Part shown: positions 11,997 to 22,589 of the stretch, one piece after another
Layout: the number at the start of each line of letters is the position of its first letter
How positions within the stretch are numbered: position 1 is the first letter of the stretch
Assembly: GCA_013176395.1 (NCBI GenBank)
Contig: JABMLP010000011.1
Span: forward strand, 496,001 to 560,000
Source of the DNA: Venturia oleaginea
Lineage: Eukaryota > Ascomycota > Dothideomycetes > Venturiales > Venturiaceae
Length of the DNA stretch: 64,000 nt
Reading direction: 5' to 3'
Made by a program: the position numbers and the translations under genes
Notes under the pieces: model-generated
What the model was told of the DNA's origin: nothing
Seen by the model: the letters and a program-made list of their open reading frames with translations, nothing else
Database searches by the model: none

Positions 11997-13043
11997 ATGC
12001 CTGGCAAGCATAAGAACCGTCAATCATTTCGTGATCCTGAGCGGCCGAAAAGCCAACGTCTCTCTGAGCGCGAGCGTACTCAGATCCTCACCTTATACCA
12101 CCTTGCAGAATGGAACAAGACCCAAATCGCTCGAAAGCTTCGCCTTGCTCGATCTACGGTTATTCTTTGTATTCAAGAAGGCTATTATACTCCTCGTAAG
12201 CCACCTGGCAGGCCATTTATGCTTACAATCCACCGCCGCCACCGTCTAATCAACCGAGTTACCCAGGATGCTCTACACCGACGAATGCCGCTTGAGCAGA
12301 TTGCCTCGATTGAGGGTATTCAAGCCTTTAAATGCGAGAGATTCTTCCGCCGTATCGCCGTCGAGAAGCCTCTTCTTACGGAGGCGCACCGAGCGGCAAG
12401 ACTACAATGGGCAATACGTCACCAACATTGGGACCTTGAGCAGTGGAAACGTGTCCTCTGGACAGACGAGGCATCTTTTACAACAGGAGGCTTTGGCGTC
12501 ATATACGTAACAAGGAGGCCTGAGGAGAAGTATGAACCTTCTTGCTTATTACCAAAGTTTCGAGGTTATTCTTCGTGGATGGCTCATGGCTGTATTTCTG
12601 GGACAACAAAGGGACCTCTTGTAGTTTGTGAGAAGGCTTGGGGCAAGGTTACTGCTGCTATATACTCTGAGCATATTCTGCCAGGGGTATATAGTCATAT
12701 TCACGAGATGAAGCATATAGGAGGCTACTTTCGAGCAATCTTGATGGAAGATAACGCCTCCGTACATACGGCTAGGCTTACTCAGGCAGTACACTCTCAG
12801 TACAACCTTAATAGGATGACTTGGCCAGCTAACTCACCAGATCTCAACCCAATTGAGAATGTCTGGCGGCTGTTAAAATATAGAATTGGGAGGCGCTTTC
12901 CGTACTCGGAAGCAGATGTACGACAGTATCTTGAGGAAGAATGGGCTAAACTTGAGCTAGATGACTTTATTGAGTATATAGAAGAGATGCCTGAGCGCGT
13001 ACAAGCCGTTATCGCAGCTAATGGCGGCCACACTAAGTGGTAA
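11997..13043 (+). CDS. Tc1-type transposase, DD34E
   Basis: Intronless 348-residue transposase. The N-terminal part has a helix-turn-helix for end binding (LSERERTQILTLYHL, then WNKTQIARKLRLARSTV), then a GRPF hinge-like motif. The catalytic domain shows the three acidic residues: VLWTDEASF (about residue 158), ILMEDNASVHTA (about 252) and NSPDLNPIENVW (about 287). Thirty-four residues separate the second Asp from the Glu, the DD34E signature of Tc1. No stop or frameshift is seen and the length is normal, so the enzyme may be functional. The start at 11997 lies 54 bp inside the left repeat. Confidence 0.93.
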   Translation: MPGKHKNRQSFRDPERPKSQRLSERERTQILTLYHLAEWNKTQIARKLRLARSTVILCIQEGYYTPRKPPGRPFMLTIHRRHRLINRVTQDALHRRMPLEQIASIEGIQAFKCERFFRRIAVEKPLLTEAHRAARLQWAIRHQHWDLEQWKRVLWTDEASFTTGGFGVIYVTRRPEEKYEPSCLLPKFRGYSSWMAHGCISGTTKGPLVVCEKAWGKVTAAIYSEHILPGVYSHIHEMKHIGGYFRAILMEDNASVHTARLTQAVHSQYNLNRMTWPANSPDLNPIENVWRLLKYRIGRRFPYSEADVRQYLEEEWAKLELDDFIEYIEEMPERVQAVIAANGGHTKW

Positions 13044-13062
13044 TGTATACAAAGTGTGCTTC

Positions 13063-13132
13063 ATTTTGCTAGCTTCATGACTGAGACAAAATTGACAGGG
13101 GGGGGTGTCAGCCCGTTCATGCACAGCACTTG
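13063..13132 (-). repeat. right terminal inverted repeat of Tc1 element
   Basis: Inverted copy of 11875-11943 with eight instead of seven G/C in the homopolymer; followed by TA at 13133-13134. Confidence 0.93.
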
Positions 13133-13134
13133 TA

Positions 13135-13622
13135 CGCTGGATACTTGGCAGATCTATTTGCGTTTCAGACGGTCCCCTAGCATTCAAGATTCCCAAACTT
13201 ACAAGCCTCTAAGACGTCATCGCGTCGAAGCGCCGTTGCCTGTGAAGTGATCAACGTTTCTGTTGATGCATGTTGTTTGATTCGATCCCTGAGGTTGAAA
13301 ATCCTGTTTCGAACAGGGTTCAGCCATGAGCATCGGACCGCAAGTTGTGGCACCGGAAAGCCAACTCATCTAGGCTGCAACCTAAGGCAGAAGAGTAAAC
13401 AGTAGTTCCAACTCATGTTACCAGGATAACTTTCAAGTTACGCGCTCCTTACAAAACGTATCGGAAGAACGGGTTCTCTTTGTCTGTTAAATCTTGGAAT
13501 GAGAGCTTATCTCGATCATCTTCATACAAGCTCTGGCGGTCTCTTCGTCTTCGTCGATTCTCCCATAGCAGTACGAAGTACAAGGCCAGAGAAGATATAA
13601 TGGTGATGCAGTAGCTGCTCAA
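13135..13622. other. intergenic between Tc1 element and MFS pseudogene
   Basis: About 490 bp, 3' flank of the disabled permease. Nothing recognised. Confidence 0.5.
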
Positions 13623-15384
13623 TCACTCTTGATTAGTCTCTTTCTTGAGGAATATGGATCCGGAAAACAGGACATACCACACAATCAACCCGAGCCATAA
13701 CATTGGATAATGCCTGCTTTTCGTCTGGCTTTTGATAAGCTGTGGACCGACGATGTTTCCAACACAATAAACGACAGATATTGCAGCGGCCATGCAGCTT
13801 TTCTTGGTAGCACCGGCGACGTTTGACATTCCCAGACTGATGATCAGACTGACAACTGCACCGAACGCACCAGTGATGCTGTATCCGGCTACTGGCGTCG
13901 GAGCCCGTCGTGTCCATGAGCTTCGCCATATCATTGCGCAGCCGGCGATGACCGGGAGACAGCAAAAAACCAACATGATGATGCGGATGTTCGGAATTCG
14001 AGATGAAAGGTAGCCGGTCAGAAGAATGAGAATGAAGCAGAGAGCTCCGAGAGGAAATTGCCAGATAATGGAGTCGCGGGTCGTCCAGCCAAAGGTAGAG
14101 ACAATAAGAGGACCGAATCCGCTCACCGCACCGTTGATGGTATAGGCTGATGCCATCATTGTGAATATCAGCCATACTTTGATATCGAGAAGGGACTCGA
14201 TAATCTGTGAAGTCCTGATTTTGTGACAGCGGACTTCCATCTGCGAACTCCTCAAACGCTCGACAGTCACGACTCGTTCAGATTCGTTCAAAAAGCGAGC
14301 GGATGCCGGAGAATCGGGAACGAGGAAACAAAACAGTCCAAACAGAATAGTGAGAGAGCCTGCGAGCAAGTAGATGTACTGCCAACGTTTAAGGGAACCT
14401 GTTGTGATTTGGGCAAAGCCGTAGTTGAGCCCTCCACCGATGACTGTGAAGAGACCAGTTGACGAGGATCACCACGATTGACGTAAGCTTTGTTCTTGTT
14501 GCGTATAGAAACCACTGATGATGCACATAAATCCAGTGGGGATGATAGACTCGACGAATCCGAGGAAGAACCGTTGAGCATATAGGCCCTTCCAACTCGT
14601 TACGGCGGCCGTCAACATGCAGACGGTCTCCCAGACGGTCACCACTCCACCGAGGACCCGTCCGAGGTTGAAGCACCGAAGACTGAATATCATAGGATAT
14701 AAATCAGCGAGCATTCCGAAGTAGAACAATGACGTAGCCCAACTGAGACGGGATGTGTCGGCGATAGGCGGTGTTCTCGTTGCATCCACAACACTCAGGC
14801 TGAGGTCTCTGGTCATACCGAACAGGACGGCGCTGCCCAGGATTGCTTTATCATAGTAGACCAGTCCGTAGCCTACGCAAAGTCAGCCACTTGCTACAAC
14901 GCTGCAAACGAAAAATGCGTAGGGCCTGCAAGAAAGCTATCGGCATGGCGTCAACAACACTCTCTCAATAACATAGGCTTCTGGATTCTCCTTAGCAAAT
15001 TGACTTTCAGAAATTTGCAGAAATTGGTTTTCCCGCTTGGAGAGAAAGAATTAGCCTCGATCAAACCTGCCACTCCTTCATACGACGAGAAGGTTATACA
15101 ACTTTACCAATATTATTGTTCTCGTAGATGCCAAGGATATGCACCCGATGACCACATTGATGAAAATGAATAGCATACCAATTATCATTGCCGGAATAAG
15201 GAAAATGTCGATCTTTCGTACCACTCGCGCCTCAATCACAGGATCGATAGCTTGGGCATGTTCTCCAACAAGGGCCAAAGCCACATCATTTCTCAAGTGC
15301 TTTGAAGCCTTCAGAGCTGACGGGCTCCTCCGTCGATGAGATTGAAACGTGTTTTTTGCCAGCAAGGAGAACGGAAAGCTTCAT
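13623..15384 (-). pseudogene. disabled MFS permease (allantoate/DAL5-like family)
   Basis: Reads as a 12-helix anion:cation symporter of the DAL5/allantoate group: ARVVRKIDIFLIPAMIIG, then YGLVYYDKAILGSAVLFGM, WKGLYAQRFFLGFVES and the long C-terminal block to LKKETNQE. Two defects are visible. First, the frame carrying the N-terminal tail (ATG at 15384, ending GFKALEK) shifts near 15290 relative to NDVALALVGEHAQ, and the second frame has no ATG of its own. Second, a TGA at 14469-14471 interrupts QSLRQSW-(stop)-SSSTGLFTVIGGG, where a Trp is expected. The intron 14873-15178 splices cleanly (IIG-YGL). The remaining coding sequence is well preserved, so decay is recent. Sequencing error is possible but would need two independent errors. 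Confidence 0.75.
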
Positions 15385-15989
15385 GGCGAGTGGCCTTGTA
15401 CCTGGCATCAAATTGTATTGTAGAATATTGAGATATGGATGCGAGAGGATCTTTTTGCCGTTGGAAAGCGATGGTTTCCGCGTGATCCTTGGCTGCATGT
15501 GTTTTCGTCGAAATCTTCACTTGTGGCTTGCTTTTCACTCCATGTTCATCTATGATATGCAAGAGCGCGCATTCTGAGGTGGTAAATAGTCGCGATACCG
15601 GTGTTTGTTCCGCGGTAAACAGTTGCCGGATGAACCCAGTCGAAGTCATGACACCATTCGGCCTCTGTTGTGCAGTACAATGGCAAGCCGCTTGAGAGGT
15701 GTGAGAAGAGATGAAGAACTCGGAGACGGAAAGGAGAGGTCGAGTGCCGCTGAATGATCCGTTCACCGTGGCTCGACTGGATCTCGTGACAGGCCCCTCT
15801 ATACACCTAAACTTATGGAGGATACTCTGGACATTCGCAAAACGGATTCAGCTAGGTATCAATTCAATGTAGTGTTTGTGGCATCAACAATCCTGGCTGA
15901 GATTGTGGTAGTGACGCTAGTCCTGATGCGGACCCAGCACGTGAGAGTTCTAACAAAGGTGCATCGTCACTTCTTTTTCATATATAAAC
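15385..15989. other. divergent intergenic region between MFS pseudogene and OGFr-like gene
   Basis: About 600 bp. Contains a TATATAAA sequence at 15981-15988 that could be the TATA box of the OGFr-like gene. No coding signal. Confidence 0.5.
15981..15988 (+). promoter_or_regulatory. candidate TATA box of OGFr-like gene
   Basis: TATATAAA ends two bases before the first in-frame ATG (15990). If it works as a TATA box, transcription starts downstream of that ATG, which favours translation from the ATG at 16119. Confidence 0.4.
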
Positions 15990-16118
15990 ATGAAACTATT
16001 TAGACGGCGCTTAACTCTTGTTAGCCAGACACTCCGCTTGCGCCGTCTATCTACCACCGCCCTAATAAAACCAACTCCACGCCCCAATACAACTACATCT
16101 TCACACACGCGAGGAGTC

Positions 16119-16969
16119 ATGTCATCCTCGAAACGAGAAGCCCCCAAAAATGATACGTCCAAGTCTCCAAACAAGTCAAAAGGTAAGAGTTGGCCTATTA
16201 TATATAGCAAACGAGAATATGACGCGTAAATCTCTAGCTACGCCCGCAAGCGTCAAGTTCTACGACCCAATTGAGGAAGCACCAGATGGGTTCGGACGCA
16301 CTCTCGCGACTATGCTTCAATGGCCCGATAGCAAACTAGAGAGTGCCCATGACTAGTGATTATTTGCAACCACAACATGCCAGTGGCCCGACTAACTAAC
16401 AATTTTTCAGCATCCAAGTTTGGTTCCCACTTCCTGAAGGCTCGCCGTTCAACTGGAAGGCCTCTGTCATCGATAGAGAAACATGCTTAGAGTTCCGGAG
16501 CCGACCTGAGCTACGCAAGAGCCTGCAGAAAGCCTTCACACGCATTCTCAAGTTCTATGGGTTCGAGGCCTCTTACCAGGGAGAGGAAGTGTACATCCAT
16601 CGCAGCATGGATCATATGAAATCGTTCCGCAACTGGGTTACCAGGTCGGACCACAATCACCTCCGTATCTCTCGAATCATTCGATCTCTTCGCGTCCTTG
16701 GGCTTGAACAGAATGCTCAAGCTTTCTACAAAGCTTTATTGGAAGTCAACTACGATTTCCCAAATACTATCGGCTCTCGATCGTTGACGTTCTGGACCCG
16801 TGCCGCTGTCAGACGCCTAGCCCTCGAACCTGCCGAAGATGACGAAGATGCTCAAGGTCAGGATTTCCTTCGTGAGCTCGACGAAGCGGCCAAGCGAGAG
16901 AGGGAGGCTGCCGAATCAGCTGGAGAAGCGGACGAGGCGGGGCTGACCGAAGAAGTCAAGAAGACCTGA
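16119..16969 (+). CDS. OGFr conserved-domain protein
   Basis: Contains the conserved region named after the vertebrate opioid growth factor receptor; its biochemical role in fungi is not known. Exons (16119-16182, 16238-16355, 16411-16969) give 246 residues. Splicing of exon 2 to 3 recreates the family hallmark HDYIQVWFPLPEGSPFNW; also seen are LRKSLQKAFTRILKFYGFE, NHLRISRIIRSLRVLGLE and SLTFWTRAAVRRL. The C-terminus is rich in Asp/Glu/Ala. An in-frame ATG at 15990 would add 43 residues that look like a mitochondrial presequence (many Arg, Ser, Thr, no acidic residue), but a TATA-like box abuts it, so 16119 is preferred. After the stop, another frame continues as an acidic Lys-rich tail to about 17030, suggesting a small C-terminal frameshift. 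Confidence 0.82.
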
Positions 16970-17368
16970 TCCAGCTGAGGAAGGCGAGAAGCCCAAAGAT
17001 GGCGCAGAAGCCAACAAGAACACAGCATAATGGAACACAGAGAAGAAGAGAGTATAATGATGATACCACTGCTTTGGGATTAGGTATAAGTATGGATACT
17101 TAGCAACAAATAGAGGGAGCACTAGCGATAAATTTCTAGTGATTTCAATTTCTACTTCGAATTCCATTACTCTGGTATCCTAATCCATGAGTGGGTTCGA
17201 GCTTCTTATCATCTCCAAGATCGATAGAATAACGACGTAATGAATTCCTTCAAAACCAGAGTTCCCTCTCCAATTCGGCCCATCCAAAATCCCCCAGCAG
17301 CGAAAGCTATCTCGACCAAAACCGTTATACAAAACCCGCTAATCCGCAAAAGAACCCATCATGTACAC
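16970..17368. other. convergent intergenic region
   Basis: About 400 bp between the OGFr-like gene and the rhodopsin-like pseudogene. The first 60 bp read in another frame like a lost C-terminal tail of the upstream gene; the rest shows nothing. Confidence 0.45.
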
Positions 17369-18608
17369 CTAAATAGCATTAAACTGGCCCCTACCAAATA
17401 TCTCCCCATCCTCCTCCAAATTCCTGTACCCAGCACTCTCCTCATCACAACTCGACATAGCCTTCAACCTAAAAATCTCACCAACCGGTTCCGGCGTCAA
17501 AGCCACAGGAACAACGCCCGTCCAACTCTTCGAATGAGACCCAGAAGTATATCTCAGGAATGTACTCCACCCCGTCACTTTCCTAATCAATGGCCACAGA
17601 AACATGACATTAGCGACCATGATAGTAATTCCCGTCTCTCTGATATCCCAAATCATATAAACTGTATAATTCGGCAGCGCAAAGCTGTAATATTTATTCA
17701 GCACGGCAGCCAAGATGACGAAGATACCGAGGGAGGAGATACTGATGAGCATGACGCGTTTCATAGGGGGGACTTTGGAATTTGTAATACAGGCAAGGGG
17801 GATGGAGAGCATGAGAATATCGGAGCTGATGTTGAAGACCATTTGAATTATGTAGTTGTAGAAGTATCTGCGCATTGGGGATTTTTGACGGAGACGGTCC
17901 AGTATTGGGTGAAGGGACGGCAGAGGGCGAAAAAGCAGGTTAGTTCTATGACTAGGAGACCGAGGATGCAGTAGGCGATTGATATTTTGACGAGGCGGTG
18001 GTAGTCGGTGCCACGGGTCATGTTGTAGCTGATGTATTCTTAGTGGTGGAAGCTTAGAATGGAGAGGAGACTCACTACAGGGTCAAAAGACCTGCTTTTA
18101 CTCCCCACAAGGTGAGAAGATTGCATTGGTTTGATCCGACGACGATTTTGCTTCCAATGATGCGGTCGGCGATTTGCTGGGGATCAGACAGGACGCCAGC
18201 GAGTTGCGAGGGCTGGATCTGGTTGGTGGCATACCTGCCCGAGAGTTGAAGGAGAAGGAGCAGTATGGTGTGGAAGACCTAGCAATACCCATGTTAGAGA
18301 TTGCGCAATACACACGTGGTGACGGACGATGTACAAAGGTAACGATCATCTAAATCCTGTTAGCTTGTCTAATTACCAGTACCGGTCATACAATGAAGGT
18401 GTGGGCAACCAACACTTTAATCGTCTGCCTGTAGCTTCTTCCATGATTACTTCAGGATAGCTCTCGACCACCTAGAAACTGTTACTCAATGAAAACTCAG
18501 AGACCCACAGTGTAGCACTTACAATCGACCAACGAACAAGACTAGTCCCAAAGCCCAGAAAACGATGGAATCGTTGAGCAACTGACTAGCGGTAGGATTC
18601 GAAGGCAT
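17369..18608 (-). pseudogene. disabled rhodopsin-like (SAT4-family) integral membrane protein
   Basis: Fungal-specific seven-helix membrane protein of the Rhodopsin/SAT4 group, function mostly unknown. Exon 1 (from 18608) reads MPSNPTASQLLNDSIVFW; later pieces read GSKIVVGSNQCNLLTLWGVKAGLLTL, ISIAYCILGLLVIELTC, CRPFTQYW and a long last exon with VFNISSDILMLSIPLACI and IRETGITIMVANVMFLWPL. Family-like sequence in exon 2 (SRAILK-(stop)-SWKKLQADD-(stop)) contains two TAA codons, and NPQC is out of frame with YFYNYIIQMVFN. No intron of normal size removes these lesions. A different frame of exon 2 is open, but it does not resemble the family and needs another phase. Last exon is intact (168 codons). 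Confidence 0.6.
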
Positions 18609-20285
18609 GATTGTCTCGTTTCAGAAAATTCCAGGTCAGTGACTCGAATATTGTTGATTGACACAGATTACAATGATAGTGAAAGTGAATTAATCTCATT
18701 CAGCCTTGCGAGAATCCCTCCATGATTACCCACCACTTTATGAATCTAATGCATGGGATTATTGTAGCAATGGTGGAGTCTCTCGATATGAGCACTGGCT
18801 ACTCCCTCTCCTCATATCACGTGGAGAATACTGGCGGATTTAGCGTGACAGGGGTCATTTTGGTGAGAGCCCGGCTTTTGATTGGTGACCAACGCGCCAA
18901 GAACGCATTCTTCAGTTGAGGAAAGGGAGTATTGAGAGTCGCGAAGATAAGGCTAGGGACAGGAGGAGGCCAAAAAAGGAAACGAACGAGAATAGAGCAT
19001 GGTAAGAGTCGGAAGAAGTAGCCATAGCAGAGCAAGTGGATACAGAGGCAAACGTTTGTGGGGGTGAGGCATGGCATGGGACAGTATGGGCATCTCTCTG
19101 ATGGCATTTTATAGGGTCCAGGATGGAGTAGACGATTCGGACAAGAGATAACTGGGCCATAACCTGCCATGGTGTTCGGTTTTGTTTCTTTCGAAGCTGA
19201 ACTCATCACTGATGAGAGAGGCTACCGAAAGACAAACACAGGAAGTCGTGTTGTCTTCGAGGTATCCTTCGACAAAGGTGGATATTGGTTTGCTTATCGC
19301 CTTATCCGTCGAAGCCTCGGTTTGAGGCTCAAGTAGGCGGAGTACGCTGAACGTCGAGTGGGTACATAGCAATCGTACAGCGGACGGCTCGGACCATTCC
19401 CTCGTTCGAAGCATCTACTGCACGTTAATCTTCCATGATATGGACCCGTTGATTCAGGAATGCATTGGGGTGTTTTTTAGTGAGGAGAAGAGCGACAGCG
19501 ACAACGACAGCGACACCTGCCACCCGCCGCTTTGAGCAGGAGATGGAAATCGATAGCAAGACGGTACTCGAGTGGGGGCATTTTGAAAAGCGATTGTTGC
19601 GATGATGGTAATTACATGGATATCATTTGTATCCCGCCACCCCGCGTCGATCCACCTTCATCTGGGATGCATCGAAAATGCCTGGAACGGGCAGAGATTG
19701 CCGTTTGAAGCCACGCAGGAACCCATCAGCCGAGGCGGTCGATCTTTCTTGAAGAAAACGCATCCCGCGCAACTCTTGAATAAAGTCCAGGTTTTTTGGA
19801 GACGTGTCGTGGTTGCAGCTGGAGAGCAGGTGAAACCCACGACAGAAGCTCCTTCTCGAGAATGATGGTCGACGGTGCGCGGGAATCGAACCGGCACGAT
19901 GATGATGACGGATTGTTGTTCGGAGAGTGAAAAGCGAGACTGAACTTGTGTCACGAGTCAGGAACAGAGGTATCGATCTTGATATTTTCCTGGAGAACGT
20001 AGGCACACGAAATCGCCAGAAGTTTATCGATATCGATCTCACATTTAAGTACTCTATTTCGAGATATATACTCGTATATGTTGGAGGGTGGAAATGGACA
20101 TTGGTTAACAGCTGCTGTGGCATCGTTGAACAGAGTACACATAATTTAAATACACTCCAAGGGTGCTTGTGGATTTTCACGAAAACAAGACGGCATGCAT
20201 GAGTTCCATGTGTTTTATCATGCTGGAAAGACTGTATCGCATCTCATTCATGTCAGCACATCCCAGCCGCATCGTCGTAAGGAAA
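18609..20285. other. long intergenic region
   Basis: About 1.7 kb with no supported gene. The region 19489-19517 has a short GACAGC/GACAAC-type repeat. A sequence at 19870-19886 looks like a tRNA T-arm but has no tRNA around it. ORFs at 18817-19209 and 19623-20180 (minus) have no family features. Confidence 0.45.
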
Positions 20286-20909
20286 CTACACCTTGAAACG
20301 CACGAGGTCGCTTTCAAAGTCCCAGCTCATAACACCAGTTCCCCCTCCCATCTTCTTCAGATTCTCGTCTCCGACATCCTTCACACTTGCATGCCACACA
20401 GCCTTCCATTTGCCCTTCGCCTGAACCTCGTACTCAGCATCCTTCTCGAGCTTCATACCAGGCAATTCAGACAGAACAACTTCCTTTGTAATAGCATGCC
20501 GAGGCTCAATCTCGAGGAAGGCATCACGAGAAGGGGGCGCAACTCGATTGATCTTCATGTCCAAGTTTGGCAACATGTCTCCAGATTTCACGTCTTTGAT
20601 ATTGAAGATGCCGAGGAGTAAAGCCTTGTCGTCGAAAGGCGTATCCCATTTAAGCAACGTAATGGACGTCGAGTCATGAAGGTTTGTTGCAGTGACAAGA
20701 AGAGTTATTGGGAATGTGCTGGGCTCCTTCACCGCCAGGGTGAGTTGAAGGGACGATTTAGTGGGGTGTGGATCTGGCGCCTGCTGTTGGGATGAGGAAG
20801 AAGCAGTCATTTTTCGAAGCGATGTTGCGATAGACGAGTTGCTGGAGTAAAGGAAGAACAAGAGGATAACGGTTGCAAGTGAAGCTGTGGCTAGGCTACG
20901 CATTTTCAT
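20286..20909 (-). CDS. small protein resembling a deuterolysin (M35) propeptide
   Basis: Intronless 207-residue ORF. Residues about 7-24 form a hydrophobic segment (signal anchor or signal peptide); a second ATG (residue 34, at 20810) would give a cytosolic form without it. The body LQLTLAVKE...LLVTATNLHDSTSITLLKWDTPFD, then LDMKINR, RDAFLEIEP and YEVQAKGKWKAVWH, follows the same order of features as the propeptide of the deuterolysin at 22590-23971 (LDVKLSAKG, ITNTGSSDINLLNKGTFLD, LGMRKR, ADAFTPL, FNVATYG). It has no HExxH motif or protease domain. The similarity was seen by eye, so homology and any inhibitor or chaperone role are inference. Similar small proteins seem to occur in other fungi. 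Confidence 0.7.
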   Translation of the reverse strand: MKMRSLATASLATVILLFFLYSSNSSIATSLRKMTASSSSQQQAPDPHPTKSSLQLTLAVKEPSTFPITLLVTATNLHDSTSITLLKWDTPFDDKALLLGIFNIKDVKSGDMLPNLDMKINRVAPPSRDAFLEIEPRHAITKEVVLSELPGMKLEKDAEYEVQAKGKWKAVWHASVKDVGDENLKKMGGGTGVMSWDFESDLVRFKV

Positions 20910-22450
20910 GGGTGAAAGTTGAGGGCGGAGACTGAAATGTCAAGGGAGGAAGGTTGCTGCCTGGAGACTGTTAGAAGCGTCGGGAATAGGTAATGCTCTC
21001 AAGTTGGCACTGCATTGGGAAGAAGATGGCCTGGTAGTCTACGGAGATAGTCTTCGGACCACTTTGCCGAATGAAAACATTTTTAAGCTCATCCCCATTG
21101 CCAAGGCGGGGTGGTTCCTCAGGCTCGGGTTTGACAATGGTCCAGGCTGCCCGGCGCAAATTTGGACGCCGACCAATGATGCAGGACGGCGATACCGAAG
21201 CTTCTGGAGGGTCGAGATGCGGTCGAGATGAGGGGATCAAGACACTGACGCAGAGAAAATGCTAGAGCCAGATGAATTGAGCAACCAACTCTTTGTGCAG
21301 GTGCGACTCGGCATGAGCTTGATAGAAGCTGCCTCTCCAAGACCACGGTTAGGTTGAGCGTGGTTGAGGTAGAGAATGATGGCAAGCTTGATGTCGCGAA
21401 GAGAAGCTTGCTATGGAACCAACCGAGGATCAACGTCGGCGAGACTCCACATGGGCGGGTATCTTGATGCCAAATGGTGGTGTATGGGTCGTGTTTGAAG
21501 ATCGCCTTCATCTCCTTTCCGCAGAGGGCGGGAGAGTAACCACTTGTCGGTTAGCTGTCAAAACCGCGGCCCGCTCACGACAAACCTTCCTCTTCGAGTC
21601 TTGCGACTTTCATCACACATCCACCCAACCAGCACGACCTTTAGCTCCTACAGCTGTCAGGTGTCAAGTGCCCAGGGAGAAAAGGAAGTCCCCTGGCTAA
21701 TTGGATATCTGTCTTGCACGTCGTGGCCTTCAAGCCGACGACTTGGTTGGAGCACACGCCCCAGCCTCTCGCCTATCGCGAGTCAGAATGATCAAGCCTT
21801 GAGTTGTGAGCTCTGTCACGACGCAGACGCCTGGGGCAGTCGTTCTCTTCAGCCTTTGCGCTTTGGAGGCGATGCTGTCTGCACCCACAACTATATGTCG
21901 CATGCTTCCTTCCCAAGGCTGACTAGCCCCCTGTGATGTCCTCGAGAGTTGACTTCGGACCAACCAGGCCGTCTGTTCCAACTACCATTCTTTCTTTGAT
22001 ATTCACCCCTTCACTTTCGTTTCGCTTCTCTGTAGCTCCAAACACACTCTCCTTCAAGCGTCTTGGATCCTTTTCTTCTTCTCCATCTTCATGCACGCCT
22101 TCATGGAAAAGGGTACCTCCCAAGATGTACCTAACCGTTGTTGATGCTTCTCTCCGAGGATTCGATCGTCATGTCGGTCATGAGGCTGCTCAAGTCTCTA
22201 CCGACTGCAACACCAACCCGCAGCCTGATGCGATAACCCTCCCATGTCCCCATCAGGCCAATCACCACCCTCGGCTTCTCCAACAAAAGCCTACAATCAC
22301 GAAACGGGTATCCTTCTACTTTCCCAACTGGGTTGTGATGTTGCGAGTCGTCTCCGAGCCGTTCTACTCCACCTACTCTTTTTTGTCTAAAATGGTTTAC
22401 CATCTTATCTTCGTCCCGTTTGTTTGATGGCGAGTTCTACAGATCAAGTC
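20910..22450. other. intergenic between propeptide-like gene and deuterolysin
   Basis: About 1.5 kb. ORFs of 95-164 codons occur on both strands (for example 21413-21700 and 21933-22427), but none shows a motif or a splice continuation. Probably two divergent promoters plus unassigned sequence. Confidence 0.45.
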
Positions 22451-22458
22451 CTATAAAG
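22451..22458 (+). promoter_or_regulatory. candidate TATA box of deuterolysin gene
   Basis: CTATAAAG, 132 bp upstream of the ATG at 22590, in a pyrimidine-rich leader typical of strongly expressed fungal secreted proteins. Confidence 0.4.
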
Positions 22459-22589
22459 CTACAGAGGTGCTCACACATTTAGATGAATCAACCAGAGTCG
22501 AATCATCTCATCTCCCCATCGAAGCCTCCTGCCTTGTCTTACTCATTCTATATTCATCCACAATATACCTCCTTTAACATCTAGCAATC

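Larger units (their letters stand above)
11875..13132 (+). mobile_element. complete Tc1-type DNA transposon (about 1.26 kb)
   Basis: A Tc1/mariner-superfamily element bounded by long terminal inverted repeats (11875-11943 and 13063-13132) and flanked on both sides by TA (11873-11874 and 13133-13134), the expected target duplication. It holds a single uninterrupted transposase gene. The repeats match almost perfectly over about 69 bp; the visible difference is one C in a C-run (7 versus 8). Intact gene, near-identical ends and preserved TA indicate a young, possibly still mobile copy. Confidence 0.93.

Noticed and set aside
17240..17974. 244-codon plus-strand ORF
   Set aside because: Antisense shadow of the last exon of the rhodopsin-like gene; Pro/His/Arg-rich random composition.
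19866..19890. tRNA-like T-arm on the minus strand (GGTTCGATTCCCG)
   Set aside because: One stem mismatch, and no matching acceptor, D-arm or anticodon arm within about 100 nt upstream.
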